Assembly: GCA_004519485.1 (NCBI GenBank)
Contig: CP038128.1
Coordinates: 124,001-188,000, forward strand
Length of the DNA: 64,000 bases
Source: Nannochloropsis oceanica
Taxonomy: Eukaryota; Sar; Eustigmatophyceae; Eustigmatales; Monodopsidaceae
Direction: 5' to 3'
The translations under genes were made by a program, and so were the position numbers. Within the stretch, counting starts at the first letter, position 1. Each line of letters begins with the position of its first letter. Of this stretch, positions 22,635-33,680 are shown piece by piece. The notes under the pieces were generated by a model. That model did not search any database. It was not told the DNA's origin and saw only the letters and a program-made list of their open reading frames with translations.

Positions 22635-24133
22635 TTATTTTTTCAACGCACTCTGTACGCCGGACAAAATGTCGGGGTTTTCGAAGGAAAAGCCCGCAGC
22701 GGTCAATTTCTTGGGAACTGCCCGTTGTCCTCCCAAGAGCATTTCGTTCCCCATCTCGCCAAAAAGAACCTGGGCGGCCGGCGCAGGGAAAGGCAAAATC
22801 TGAAAATATTAGAAATTGGAAAAAAAATGAATTTCATGATTACCAGCAAAGCTCGTACAATACCCTCCCCCGTCCTTCCCTCCTGTGTACCTACCGTCGG
22901 TCGAAACAACGCCTTGCCCATCGCAGAGGTGAATTCGGCATTTGTCACCGGCTCAGGCGCCACCACATTCACAGGCCCTGACAACTTCGGTGCTTCCAAC
23001 AGAAATTGAATCGCACGCACAGCATCCGTCAAGCTAACCCAGGAAAGGTACTGCTGCCCATTACCAATCACCCCTCCCCCGCCGAGCTGAAAGATAGGCA
23101 AGAGTTTCTTGATAATCCCTCCCTCCTTACTCAGGACCACGCCAAACCGAGCATTCACCACACGAATGCCCCTCTTCCCCTGCAACTTCGCTGCTTCCGC
23201 TTCCCAAACCCTCGTCACCTCTGCCAGGAAACCCTTGCCCAACGGCCCACTCTCGTCGAAGACAGTGTCCCCCTCATCAAAACCATAATAGCCAACCGCG
23301 CTTGCCGTGATAAACACCTTGGGTGGAGATTTCAATCCCCCAATCGTCTTAACCAACAACGACGTCCCGTCCCTTCGACTGTTCAAAATCCGATCCTTCT
23401 TGGCGTCCGTCCACGCGCCCAATCGCCCTGTCAAGGACTCGCTTGACCCAGATCCGACATTTTCTCCGGCAAGATGCACCACCGCATCCGCCCCTTCCAA
23501 AGCCTGAGCGTTTATCGCACCCGTGGCCGGATCCCAGGACGTAGCCCCGCTGCGTCGCGAGATTTCCACGACCTTCACGGGCTTTCCCCCGACTGTGCCG
23601 GCTTGCAAGGACTGGGTCAGCGCTCGGCCGATCATACCCGAGGCTCCCGTGATGACGACGGTGTACTCTTTCTTCCCACCCATTGCCAGGCCTGTGCCAC
23701 TGCCACCCTTGGTGTTGAAGAAGCCCATAAGCTGATCGACGGCGTTGCTGGTGGTGGGCGCGGCAGCTGCCAGGCGGGTCGGCCTGGTGGCGCGGCTGGA
23801 GCTTTGGGTGATACTGGTAGCACAGGAGGAAGGAGAAGGATGGGCAGAGTGCTCAGATAAGATATACCGAAAATAAAGTAGAACCAAATCAACAAGATGA
23901 CCGATAGAAAGAAGGAGGAACGACTTTTGAGAGGCAGGTTCGGGACACTTTAGGGAGGAAAAAGGAGCAAACGAGATGAGTCGCTAGAATGCTCTTGGGG
24001 AGGCGCCCCGTCCGTTTATTTACCTGCTGCAGCGTGCGGCGGCGGGAGAGGCAAAGAGGAAAGCGCTACCAAAGGAGGGGAGGAGGGCGGCGACCAAAGC
24101 ACTGGTCAAGAAGGTGCCTCTGCTGCTCGGCAT
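22635..24133 (-). CDS. SDR39U1-like (TIGR01777/YfcH) epimerase-family protein, plastid leader
   Basis: Exons 24133-24024, 23813-22895 and 22799-22635 give 397 aa. It belongs to the atypical short-chain dehydrogenases related to bacterial YfcH and human SDR39U1. The Rossmann motif VVITGASGMIGRAL lies early in exon 2. Family blocks follow: VVHLAGENV, RVWEAEAAKL, VLSKEGG and YLSWVSLTD. The last exon encodes the typical C-terminus with LFGEMGNEMLLGGQR, VPKKL and GFSFENPD. Exon 1 encodes a signal-like hydrophobic segment ending GSAFLFASP, an ASAF-type heterokont plastid signature, so a plastid location is likely. The reaction of this family is not established; NAD(P) binding is expected. The longer frame continuing through intron 2 to 22703 is intron read-through. 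The start at 24133 is chosen because the exon 1 to exon 2 join restores frame exactly. Confidence 0.88.
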
Positions 24134-25135
24134 ACTGCTGACTCTGTAGGTGGTTTCGCGTGAGGAAGAGTGAGATGAGTGAGCGAATGTTGACATAGTT
24201 GGAACCGGGCAGAGATGTCGTCTCTGACGGTGTGCTTTTCATGCCACCTTACACACACTAAAGACCAGAAGTGACGCAAATCGGAAAATAACAGGAACAA
24301 ATGTGCAATTCCAATTCAGAGGTTTGCAGTGAGGTGGCCTTCCTCTGATCCGAGGAAGATCAGCGTTCGCTGACCGAACATTGTCGTTGCCTGCCGTTGC
24401 GACCTTCGAAATTTATTCTGCTGCAGACAGGAAGAGAGCCACAAAGAGAATCCAAACATAGGTCCAGAGATCTAAGAAAAAATCTGGAAAATGGCGTGTG
24501 TAGTCCATGCTTGCATATTATCTACACTTAGATCATGAAAAAGGAAAAAAACCAAAAAGATAGAAGGACAAGGTGGCATGGGCCGCCACACCTGTTGTGG
24601 GACAGGACAAGTACAGCCAGAGCACGCGAGACAGCAAGAGAAATCAAACGGATGTATTTATTGGAGTACAATCGTTTTATTTCCCACTCAAGATTTGTGC
24701 GAGTAAGCAAGCTGCCCCTCTCGTCTTCGTCCGCCTACCTTGATATCACACATGATGTTCCCTTTAATCTGTTCTAAGTAGCAATGATGCAGGTTAGTTT
24801 GGAATGCGGAAATATGATCTAATTTGCTGCATTTCGCTGTCGTTACTGCTGCGGGGCTCGTGGCCCTCGTACTGCCGTTAATGCGCCTACACCTCTAATG
24901 TTGGTGATGACCGTAATTGTACGGGTCCATTCTCTCCCACTGACCTTCTCACCACCTCTGGCCCTCTGCTTCTCTTTCATATCCCTTTTTAAGTTGGTTC
25001 ATAATTATCTGCTACGCTCCTTTCCTTCTCCTCCACTAATACTTGAGCATTTCCAATGCCCGCTTCCACCCACTGCCCGCGTGCCGTGGCAGTACCTCCG
25101 CCTGGAGCCTTAAGAGAAGTCTTGTAGCATTTGTA
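24134..25135. other. Intergenic region between SDR and D-LDH genes
   Basis: SDR promoter side and the D-LDH 3' side (both genes on the minus strand). No motif-bearing frame was found. It contains an A-rich, purine-biased patch around 24520-24660. Confidence 0.55.
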
Positions 25136-27138
25136 TTACATGTGCTTGATCACTTTGCCTTTATAGATAATGGAAGGACCGGGTTCCGTTCCTCTAATGT
25201 CCAGGCATATTTAGGTTTGTGAAGGAGAAGGAGAATAAGAAGAGTAAGAAAGAGAAGGATGAAGAGATGAAATAAGGGTTGGAGAGAAAAATATTCCAAA
25301 TCACACATATAGTAATTCAGAAAACAAGAAACAGCAAGGAATGCAGCACACATACCGTGCATACTCAGTGATACTCTGGATGGTGGATTCGGCAATGGCC
25401 GTCAGCGCCTCACAAGTGTAGAAACCTTGGTGCGGGGTGATAATCACATTTGGGAAGGTCCTACAGACGCCCGAAGAGGAGTGAGAGAAGTGGAGAAACG
25501 AAGAATAGAGAATGTAAATATTGAGAGTTTCCATGGATTCCTCCCTACTCTACCTTTCTTCCTGCTCCCCCTTCCTCCCCTAAGACTCACATGAGGCGAA
25601 TGAGCTGGTCGTCGCCTACCACGTCCTGAGAAAGATTGCGGTAGAAGAATTCTTCCTCCTCCTCGTACGTGTCTAGTCCTGTGAAGTGCCAGAAAACGTA
25701 GATTTATGCGTCGGTGAGATCGTGGGATGACATGCCCCCTCTCCTCCCTTCCCCCGCTCTTTCACTTCGACTGGGAGTGGAGAAAAAGACGATTGCCTGC
25801 TATCCTTTACAAATACACAAAGAAAAAGGAGGGGCGTACATACCTATGCCACCTATATGCTTCTTTTTCAGAGAGTCAATGACAGCCTTACTGTCCACCA
25901 ATCCGCCTCGGGAGGTGTTGATGATCACCACACCCTGCATCGACGTCCATGTGCGAATGGTGAGTACGTGAGCTTGAGAAGTCAAATGACTTAAAAACAG
26001 AGGAGTGCATTTTCCAATTCAGTGTTTTTCATCTCTCACTTTCTGTATGTATATGAGTACTTACCTTCTTCATCTTGGTGAGGCTGTCATGGTTGATCAG
26101 CCCTTTTGTCTTCGGCAACAAGGGAAGGTGCAGGGAGATTATGTCCGAGGCCTGTAATAGTGCATGTCCGCAGGAGGGAGGATACAGGAGAGTACAAGTG
26201 GCGGTTATCTACTGAATGAAAAAAGACACACACATGCACATATATCCACGCAGGTCTATTGCCCTTACCTGCAATACTTCATCCAAAGGCTTGTATTCGA
26301 AGCTTCCTTTACCATCTCCACGGCATTGCTGTTGAAGGGCTTGGAGCGCCGGGTTCTCCCTCACGTCATAGCCCAACACGTCACAACCGAGACCCATCAT
26401 GATGCGGATAAAGCACTCCCCAATCTTGCCCGTGCCTAGAACACCCACCGTCTTGCCGTGAAGGACAAAGCCAGGCGTCACACCTTCCAAAGAGAAGTTC
26501 CCGTCTCGCACCCGGTTATAGATCTGGAGCCGTGTAGGCGGAATGAAATGAATGGAGAAGTCAGGAAAACACAACATGGTGATGTTTTCGCCCGTTCAAG
26601 TTACCTTATGAATCTTGCGGCTGAGGGTCAGCAAAAGCGCCAAGGCATGCTCGGCCACAGCCTCAGGGGAATAGGCGGGGACGTGAACCAGGGAGAGTTC
26701 CTTCTTGGCCAGATATGCCAAGTCCACGTTGTTGCACCCGGCACTCCGCAAAGCAATGAGCCCGATGTTTTGTTCCTTGCACTTGTCCAGCACGGCAGAC
26801 GACACCTCGTCATTGACAAAGGCACATATCACGTCGTGATGCTCGGCAAGCGTTGCGGTGATGCCGTCCAGGCGGGCTTCCAAAAAGGTAAGAGAGTGCC
26901 TGACATTGATGAAGGGAAGAGGATGAGGCGAGTCTGTCACTCGAGCCACGTCCTTTGACTCCGCGCCTCCTTTCCTCTTACTCTTCTTCCTATGTGACAT
27001 ACAGACGCAAACTTGGGGGATCGAGCAACTCCTGTCACATACATGCAGTACATACCTGTACTCGGGGGCTTGCGCCTCATTCGCGAGCGTCAAGAACTTC
27101 TTATCGTAGTCCTGGCTGCTAAAAATGGCAACCTTCAT
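25136..27138 (-). CDS. D-lactate dehydrogenase (D-isomer-specific 2-hydroxyacid dehydrogenase)
   Basis: Eight exons in coding order: 27138-27056, 26899-26605, 26523-26269, 26151-26065, 25934-25844, 25678-25591, 25460-25356 and 25193-25136 (353 aa, all GT-AG). It should interconvert D-lactate and pyruvate with NADH. Evidence: [11 protein letters not shown] at the N-terminus, [11 protein letters not shown] (substrate-binding Arg), the dinucleotide motif [10 protein letters not shown] near 152-161, [17 protein letters not shown], and TPHQGF with the catalytic His near 310. Length and motif order match bacterial and fungal LdhA-type enzymes. The leader has no obvious organelle signal, so the cytosol is likely. 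It is unusually intron-rich for this window. The last small exon is the least certain; it ends in GKVIKHM after a join that restores frame. Its start is 944 bp from the divergent FAD oxidoreductase gene. Confidence 0.92.
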
Positions 27139-28082
27139 CTTGGCAACAGGACACTCTGGCTGGCAAGGGAAACGAGACGGAGCTGTCCAGGAAGGGTATG
27201 AAGTGTGTTATGTCATATCGCATTCTGCCGAGCACGGCCTGGGGGCCCAAGTGCGCGCCGGGCAGGAAATACAATTGACTTTCGAATTCGAATTCCATCT
27301 CAACATCTGTGGCTCTTCAGAAGTGTTTGTCACTTTCTTACCAATTGTCAGGACTTTTTCGCCCGGCCATTCGAGAATACAACATGATGGCTATCGCTGT
27401 CTCCGGGACAAGTCTCCAGCGATTGACGTCCAGTTTGCCATGCAGCACTTGTTCTTTGGTCACTTTGACGGGTAAAAATGAGAGTCAAAATCAAACAAAG
27501 CAACTGTGAACACTGTGACTCACCAAGGCAATGTTACAGACCACAATTTCTGCATCTTTTATGTCGTGAGTGCAGGGAATGGGGGGCATTGGGTCCAGAG
27601 AATGAAAAAAAAAGTCCCAACCGCCACCCGCCGAATGGGTGGCGAACTCATTCACATGCCACCATCATGATTCATGATGCGATCCGTCTATTTTGCTAAA
27701 CCCTGACTTTGCCATGGTGTACGCCGCAGGTCTGCTGGATCGAGTAAAAAATAAAACTGGGGCGTGTGGCTGGTCTCCGACGACGAGTGCGCTCCGGAGA
27801 CGCAAAGAACAACAGCTCCTTGTTCCGTTCCCAAATGCACGGGCAGTGTACAGGCGCGAATGTTTCAATCGCTAGGTAAATGCGGCCACCACTGTAAAAG
27901 TCATAATTAATTCCCTCGAGGGCAAGAGGAGATATCGTTCGTCCTTGTCTTGTCTTGCCTTTTTATCACACACGCTACATTACCTCCCCTCCCCTCCCTC
28001 CTCTTCTACGCACCATCGCCACGCACAGAGCCCTGACAAATATTTTACTTTGATTTTAAAGGAGATAGACCCACAAATTGTC
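27139..28082. promoter_or_regulatory. Divergent intergenic region, D-LDH and FAD oxidoreductase
   Basis: About 940 bp between two divergent starts. Short frames are present but carry no motif. A shared or back-to-back promoter region is inferred from gene orientation; I see no specific element. Confidence 0.4.
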
Positions 28083-30025
28083 ATGCCTCGCCTAGATATT
28101 GCTGTCATTGGCTCTGGCCCCTGTGCTCTCGCGTTCGTGAGTCGCTTGGCCGCGCCACCTGGTGCCATCGACTTTTCAGCCGACTTCCTTTACGGTTTTG
28201 ACTCAGAGACCGAATCACTGCAGACCACCATCGGCCGCCTCAATGCCCTCAAGAAAAGCATGAGCACATCCAGCAACGATCATCCCCTCCAGGGTCGTGT
28301 CAAAGTCTTTGAGAAGAGCGGCGCATGGTTGGGGAAGTGGGATGGCTTGTTTGACGCCTTGGGAATTCAGCACCTCCGCTCTCCCCACGTGGCCCACCCT
28401 TGCCCGACCCACACGCACGCCATCCTTGCACTTGCAGAGATGACCAAGACGGTACCAGGAAGTAAATGTGAGCGGGAGATCTTCGCAGATTTTAAGCACC
28501 TGCGATATAGTGGTTGCCACCGTGCTCCTTCGGTGCGACTCTTTCGCTCCCTGTGTTCGCACCTGTGCAAATCCTTGGGCCTCGACTCTCTGCTTGAAGA
28601 AGGTATGGAACAAATTGAACAGATTTTGACTTGGTTTCATTAATGTTCGACCTCATTTACATATTGATTATTTCTTCCCCCAAAGCCACTGTTCTTGCCA
28701 TCGAGCCAGTCTACAAGGACGAGAAGACCGGCCAAGCCGTGAGCCACTTTCGAGTGACGCTGTGCCGCGGCCGCGAGGCACAAGGACTGGTGGAAGTCAT
28801 CGAAGCCACGTAAGTATGTGTCGGTGTGATAGAGATAAAAAGACGTGCACCGGGGAAAAGAGGCCGGGACCCTCCCTCCCTCCCTCATTCCTTCCCCTTG
28901 CCCCAAACCTAACAAACCTTACACAATCTTTTCTTTCTTCATGATTGCAGGTCTGTAGTGGTAGCTACGGGAAGCACGAGCTGCCCCCGCCTTCCCGAGT
29001 GGTGGCCCTCCGGCCCGGATGCCATGGACTGCCCCTCCGATCATTCCCCACACGCTCTGCGTCATGCTTGGGAGCTGCCGCAAGATTTGTGCCTTTCATC
29101 TCCTGCGCCTGCTCCTCTGCAATCCCACGAACGCATCCTGATTGTCGGAGGAGGGTTAACGGCAGTGCAGCTTGCCGTGTTGGCCGTCGATCAGGGTCAA
29201 GCTCACGCCACCTTAGCTTCTCGTCGCGCCCTGGTCGTCAAGCAATTCGACTTTGCCAATGCCTGGATGGACCGCAAACACCGTCCAAGCCTTCTTCGAA
29301 CATTTCTCCAAGCCGATAATGATACCGACCGACTGGCGCTCATCCAGGCGGCTCGAGGTCTGTCTTCCATTCCGCCTGAGGCCTTGGACATGCTACGCGC
29401 ACGTGAGGGCAGCATCGACCTGCGTGAAGCCACGGAGATCACGTCTTTCCCGCCGCCGCGGTGGGATTCCCATTTAAAGATGTGGAGAGTTGTTCTCGAG
29501 CGTCATATTGGAACGCCCGCGGTGATGAAAGGCAGGATCACATCCCGGGAAGAGCACTTCTTCGATCGCATCTGGTGCGCCACGGGCAGCGACGTATGCT
29601 TGGAAAAGCATCCATTGCTGGGCGGCTTCGTTGATCAACGACCCATCGATACTTGCAATGGATTCCCTTGTCTGACACCGGACCTGGCTTGGGATCAGGA
29701 TTGTGAACTGTACGTTTTGGGTGCTCCTGCGGCCTTGCGTCTCGGCCCTGACGCCTTCAACCTCTTGGGGGCGCGCACAGGCGCGGCGCGGGTCGCCCAC
29801 GTCCTCCATAAGCGCCTCCAAATAGGGGAGGAGACTACCATCATGAAAAGTATCCGGCAGGCAAAGCAGGAAGTGGCGGCTTTGGGTTTCAAGTACGACC
29901 GCAAACGCGAGGCGGTCCGGAGCGCCGGGCTTGCGCGGCAGGAGGAGACAGGAGTGGGGATGCAGAAGAGGTCAAAGAGGGGTGTGTGTGCAAGGAAAGG
30001 CAAGCCGCGACGAGGTTGTTGCTGA
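28083..30025 (+). CDS. FAD/NAD(P)-binding oxidoreductase (N-monooxygenase-like fold)
   Basis: Exons 28083-28602, 28686-28809 and 28951-30025 (572 aa); frame is kept across both introns. It starts at the ATG giving MPRLDIAVIGSGP; the frame is open further upstream but without an ATG. The FAD Rossmann motif IAVIGSGPCALAF sits at the N-terminus. VVVATGS starts exon 3, and ILIVGGGLTAVQLA is a second dinucleotide-binding motif for NAD(P). FDRIWCATGSD follows, where the chain returns to the FAD domain. This two-dinucleotide layout is that of flavin disulfide reductases and of the lysine/ornithine N-hydroxylase group. The absence of a visible CxxC redox pair favours the latter or an OSGIN-like relative, but the substrate is unknown. 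The last 50 residues are basic (QKRSKRG, RKGKPRRGC), an unusual tail. No signal peptide is seen. Confidence 0.75.
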
Positions 30026-30519
30026 GCTGTGAGCAATAAGGTCGAATGTAAAGTGTGGACTATTTATGACTCAAAAACAATAGTGCTGGCGGAGAGTGCC
30101 TTCCAAAACCTCCGGCCCATTTTTCAAAAAGTAATTCTATCGGGGACTTTGCACCAGAAACTTGGAAAAATAAGGGAAGAATATGCAAGAATTCATAATT
30201 GGAAGGCTTTCCCCCGTATATGATCCTAAGAGGAGATATGCTTGTGCTCTGGTAGGTAGCATTTGTCTGCGGATTAGGTCGCACATTATAATTTTGGAAT
30301 CGTAGGAAACTACAGGAAAAATAATTATCGAGAAGTGAAGCAGGTTTTTGGCCTGCAACACACACGAAAAAAACATGTCGTTTTATTTGACTCAAGGAAA
30401 CACAGTGCGAGCGGTTTTTGCTTGACTCCATCGTACACAATGGTATGGATGGACTAACGTACAAGGTCTGTTCATCCTCCCCCACAGCAAATCCAACCTC
30501 CTGACAACACGACTGAGCT
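30026..30519. other. Intergenic region, AT-rich
   Basis: Between two plus-strand genes. Composition is clearly more AT-rich than the coding flanks. The 207-residue minus frame at 30060-30683 runs into the next gene and lacks motifs. Nothing specific is recognised. Confidence 0.55.
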
Positions 30520-31128
30520 ATGTCGGTGCCGCAAGAGGAAGTGAAAGACATGCCCACACACTTCAAAAAACTGGGCCATCCAGTTCCTCCTGGGACTGAT
30601 CTCTCTCCCACTTCCATCCTTCCAGCCACGCCCAAGGACTTATTCACCACCATCTTGCCTTTAACCCCGCCCGACGCGACCAAAAGCCCCCGCTACGTCA
30701 AGGAGCTGTGGGACGATTTTGATAAAGTTGGATTCCTTTCCAGCTCCTGTGTTCCGCCTCCACCCCCTCCTTCTCCTGTATCGATGAACGTGACGCCTAA
30801 ATATGCTATGCCACGAATGGGGATTTGGCTCAGTAACACCAGCAACAGCACATCGAAGCGAGACGACATTCCAGCGCAGCTGCCGCGGCCAGCCGCCCAA
30901 CGTGCATTCCCGTCCTTTCCGCTTGGATCCCATTTTCTCCCCGCATCTCCACAAAAAGAGAAAAACCGTCGTCAACCACGTGGTCTATACCGGTGCCGAA
31001 AATGTGGTGGTGCCAAGAGGGCGCATGATTGTCCTTTTGCCTGCCGACAAAAGAGCATGGGGACACAGACCAACCTCGATATCACTGGAAAGGGATCGGT
31101 ACGCATGGCTTCCAATACTTTCAATTGA
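30520..31128 (+). CDS. Hypothetical protein with C-terminal Cys/His motif
   Basis: A single open frame of 202 aa with its ATG at 30520. The N-terminal half is Pro/Thr/Ser-rich. It includes the short charged block YVKELWDDFDKVGF and a PPPPPP stretch. The C-terminal part has YRCRKCGGAKRAHDCPFAC, which gives CxxC, then a His and further Cys residues spaced like a small zinc knuckle. Similar CxxCGxxKxxHxCP modules occur in nuclear proteins of stramenopiles and plants; this comparison is from memory and is an inference. There is no membrane segment or signal peptide. It lies 178 bp from the converging SAP/J-domain gene. It could be a DNA- or RNA-binding protein; no function is assigned. Confidence 0.5.
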   Translation: MSVPQEEVKDMPTHFKKLGHPVPPGTDLSPTSILPATPKDLFTTILPLTPPDATKSPRYVKELWDDFDKVGFLSSSCVPPPPPPSPVSMNVTPKYAMPRMGIWLSNTSNSTSKRDDIPAQLPRPAAQRAFPSFPLGSHFLPASPQKEKNRRQPRGLYRCRKCGGAKRAHDCPFACRQKSMGTQTNLDITGKGSVRMASNTFN

Positions 31129-31306
31129 ATAAAAGGTGACTATGGGTTTCAAGTAATTGGAAAAAAAAAGTGGAGAGGTACCACAAAATAATATCACAGT
31201 CTATTCCCTTCTTCGTTCGTGTGCTTAATGCTAATTTAACTCTGTGTATGTACCGCATAATCTTGTGAAATTTCCCCCTGTGATCCTTCCCGCCCTCCCC
31301 TCTCAT

Positions 31307-33145
31307 TCACTTCAAGTCTTCCAGTAACAATGTCTCCTCATGTCCTTCTGCCTTGGCTACTACCCGCTCCATCTCCCGGACCAACCCGCTCTGCGTGGTC
31401 GCCTGAGGCACGTACCCATGCGCCGCACACACGGACCGAAGCTGTGAAAGGGACATACTATAAAGGTTGTCCGGCAAAGATTCACGAGTCATGGTGTTAC
31501 CTCCTTTCCTACATTTCTTGACACCAGCGGCACCCTTTTCTGTCCCATCCGTGAGCCGAAGCGCTGCCCTCTTATTAGCGTGCTGTACAAGCTGCGCGAT
31601 CATCTCGTCCTTGCTCATAGGACGAGTGCTCTTCTTCCTCTTCCAGGTACCTGCCCCCTTCATCTCCTCTTCCTTTGGCAGTAAACCTTTCTCCCTGCAC
31701 TTGCGTTCAAGCTGACCATCAGTCAACAGCCACAGCTCCCCCTCATTCCCTCCCAGGAACTCCCACGTCCGCAACGACTGCATGTCCTCCTGCGCCGTTG
31801 TCCTTGCCTCCTTCTCCGCCTGCCTTGCCTCCTCCATCCGAATCTTCTTCTGGTGCTTGGAAATCTTGTCCTTGTCTTGACACTGCCTCAAATGCTCCTT
31901 GTGTGCCTCTCGATCCTCAGGCGCACACCCTGGCTCCTCCCCACACTGCGGACAATCATCCACCAAGCCCTGTACAAACAAGCGAAGTTTTAACCGCCTA
32001 TCCTCGCGCTCTCTCTCCTCGTTATCTTTTTCCGCATGCTTCCGCTTCGACCGCACCAACCGTGCCATCTTACTCTCTCGCGCTCTGATCCGTCGTTCCT
32101 GCTCCGCCTTGAGCTCCGCCTTGAGTTCATTCTCGACGCGATCCGAGACTTGAAAGAGGTAAAAGCCAAAAGGCTTCCCACAATTTTTATTCCCACAAGT
32201 GATCTCCCGGTGATAGTCGTGCGGATCGTACTCGAAGGACCTGCGGCAATGCGGACATTTGTGGATGGCGGTGAGTGCCCCGAAATCGCAGAGGCAGGTG
32301 GAGCACACGAAGGTCTTCAGCCCCATCATCATATAGTTGTAGGTGTAGGGAGGCAGGCCATCAATAGACTGACCCCACTCCGTTTTGCAGCGAGGACAAT
32401 ACACCCGCGTTCGGAAACAATTCTCGTTGGACCGTGCAAGAGTCTTGCCCTTCTCTTTCTTCTTCCCTGCCTTAGCATCCTTCTTCCCCTCCTCCTCCTC
32501 CAGCTCAGGCTCCGATAAACGCTCAAAAGCCGTCACCACTGACTGGAAAGCACGCGTTGCATCCCCCATCCCCGGGCCTACCCGATCTGGATGCACCAAA
32601 AGAGAAAGGCGGTGGTAAGCCTTGCGAAGATCGGCTGTTGGGCTCTGCTTCGTCAGCTTCTGCCCAGTCGCACCCAAGCCTAGGATCCCACCCCAGTCGT
32701 CCTCCTCCCCCAGCTCCACAATGCGTTGGATCAAAGCTAAAGTTGCATTACCACCTTTATTGCCCTCCTCCTCGTTTTCCCCACTTTCTGCACCCGTTTT
32801 CTCCTGGGCGCTGGGTCTCTCACCACTAGCAGCAGCAGTACTGTCCCCGCTACCGTGTGTCTTGAGGTAGCCGATTAGACTCTCGAGCAGTTCGTCTGGG
32901 TAACCCATTGGCGAGAGCCCGCGCTTCGCACACTCCTTCTTCAGCTCACCTGCCTTGAGCAAGGCGGGGTTGAGGCCGTCTATCTTCAGACGCTCCCCGT
33001 CCAAAAACGCCTTTATGCGGAACATAAGTGTTCCTTTCTCCCCTGTTTGAGAAATACCATGGTCCTTCAAAAAGCCCTTGAGCTCGCCCACCTTGAGCTT
33101 CTCCAGGCCACCTGACTTGGCCAGGCCATTCCAGTCCTTGTTCAT
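31307..33145 (-). CDS. SAP-repeat and J-domain (DnaJ-like) zinc protein
   Basis: A single exon of 612 aa, ATG at 33145. Two SAP-like helix pairs open the protein (about 14-48, LKVGELKGFLKDHGI; about 61-94, LKAGELKKECAKRGL). A J domain follows at about 150-215 with DLRKAYHRLSLLVHPDRVG, including the HPD tripeptide needed to stimulate Hsp70. Then come Cys-rich segments (CPRCKTEWG, CSTCLCDFG, HKCPHCRRS, CGNKNCGKP) that look like zinc ribbons. A highly charged coiled-coil-like region (about 330-460) contains CPQCGEEPGC. Two further SAP-like units lie near the C-terminus (LTDGQLERKCREKGL and SLSQLRSVCAAHGY). SAP modules commonly bind DNA or RNA, so a nuclear chaperone or chromatin/RNA role is inferred. 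It is divergent from CDC40, with about 535 bp between starts. Confidence 0.85.
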   Translation of the reverse strand: MNKDWNGLAKSGGLEKLKVGELKGFLKDHGISQTGEKGTLMFRIKAFLDGERLKIDGLNPALLKAGELKKECAKRGLSPMGYPDELLESLIGYLKTHGSGDSTAAASGERPSAQEKTGAESGENEEEGNKGGNATLALIQRIVELGEEDDWGGILGLGATGQKLTKQSPTADLRKAYHRLSLLVHPDRVGPGMGDATRAFQSVVTAFERLSEPELEEEEGKKDAKAGKKKEKGKTLARSNENCFRTRVYCPRCKTEWGQSIDGLPPYTYNYMMMGLKTFVCSTCLCDFGALTAIHKCPHCRRSFEYDPHDYHREITCGNKNCGKPFGFYLFQVSDRVENELKAELKAEQERRIRARESKMARLVRSKRKHAEKDNEEREREDRRLKLRLFVQGLVDDCPQCGEEPGCAPEDREAHKEHLRQCQDKDKISKHQKKIRMEEARQAEKEARTTAQEDMQSLRTWEFLGGNEGELWLLTDGQLERKCREKGLLPKEEEMKGAGTWKRKKSTRPMSKDEMIAQLVQHANKRAALRLTDGTEKGAAGVKKCRKGGNTMTRESLPDNLYSMSLSQLRSVCAAHGYVPQATTQSGLVREMERVVAKAEGHEETLLLEDLK

Positions 33146-33680
33146 CTTGGCTGGGGTCCTGGAGAGGGTGTGCTGGAGAGGAGGCAGGGCGGGGAAACGT
33201 GCAGGGGTAGGGACAGATCGAGAGTAGCTTTTAGGCCTTCAGTGGGCGTGTGTGGTGGCTGCATAAGGGTGCGTGATAACTGCATAAATGTACCAGCATA
33301 AAATGGTGGCTTTGCTACACAAAAGCCTCGCAGTCCCTCAGGCCCTCTCATTTGATAACCAATTATTATGGTTATCAAAATGGGCGAGGGGTCCGGGTAG
33401 AAATGGCAAACAGGGAAAAAGCACAGAACTACTCTCATACACGCTACATCGATGCCAGAAACACAGACAGCTAGGGGATCATACCTGCCTGACCGAGGCC
33501 AATGTAGCCGCTAAGATTAGAGAAGAGGCATGCCATCATTTGATTGTTTGTCTCCCCTCAGTCATCCCCACCATCATCACGAGGACGCCACCTCGTGTCT
33601 TCACAACAAGTTGTTCTATCCAGCTCACCAACCAACCACCACAACGCCCCACACACCTCCCAACACCCACAGCACACACC
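33146..33680. promoter_or_regulatory. Divergent region between the SAP/J-domain gene and CDC40
   Basis: 535 bp between two divergent ATGs. The plus frame stays open upstream of 33681 to 33288, but its first codon is not ATG and the sequence (His/Thr/Pro-rich) is unlike CDC40. It is therefore treated as 5' UTR and promoter. Confidence 0.45.

Noticed and set aside
22703-22894. Extension of the SDR frame past its second exon
   Set aside because: Runs through a GTAGGT donor into intron. The conserved family C-terminus is in the next exon (22635-22799) in another frame.
33288-33680. N-terminal extension of CDC40
   Set aside because: Open frame but starts at a non-ATG codon and is unlike the family; the ATG at 33681 gives the expected acidic start.
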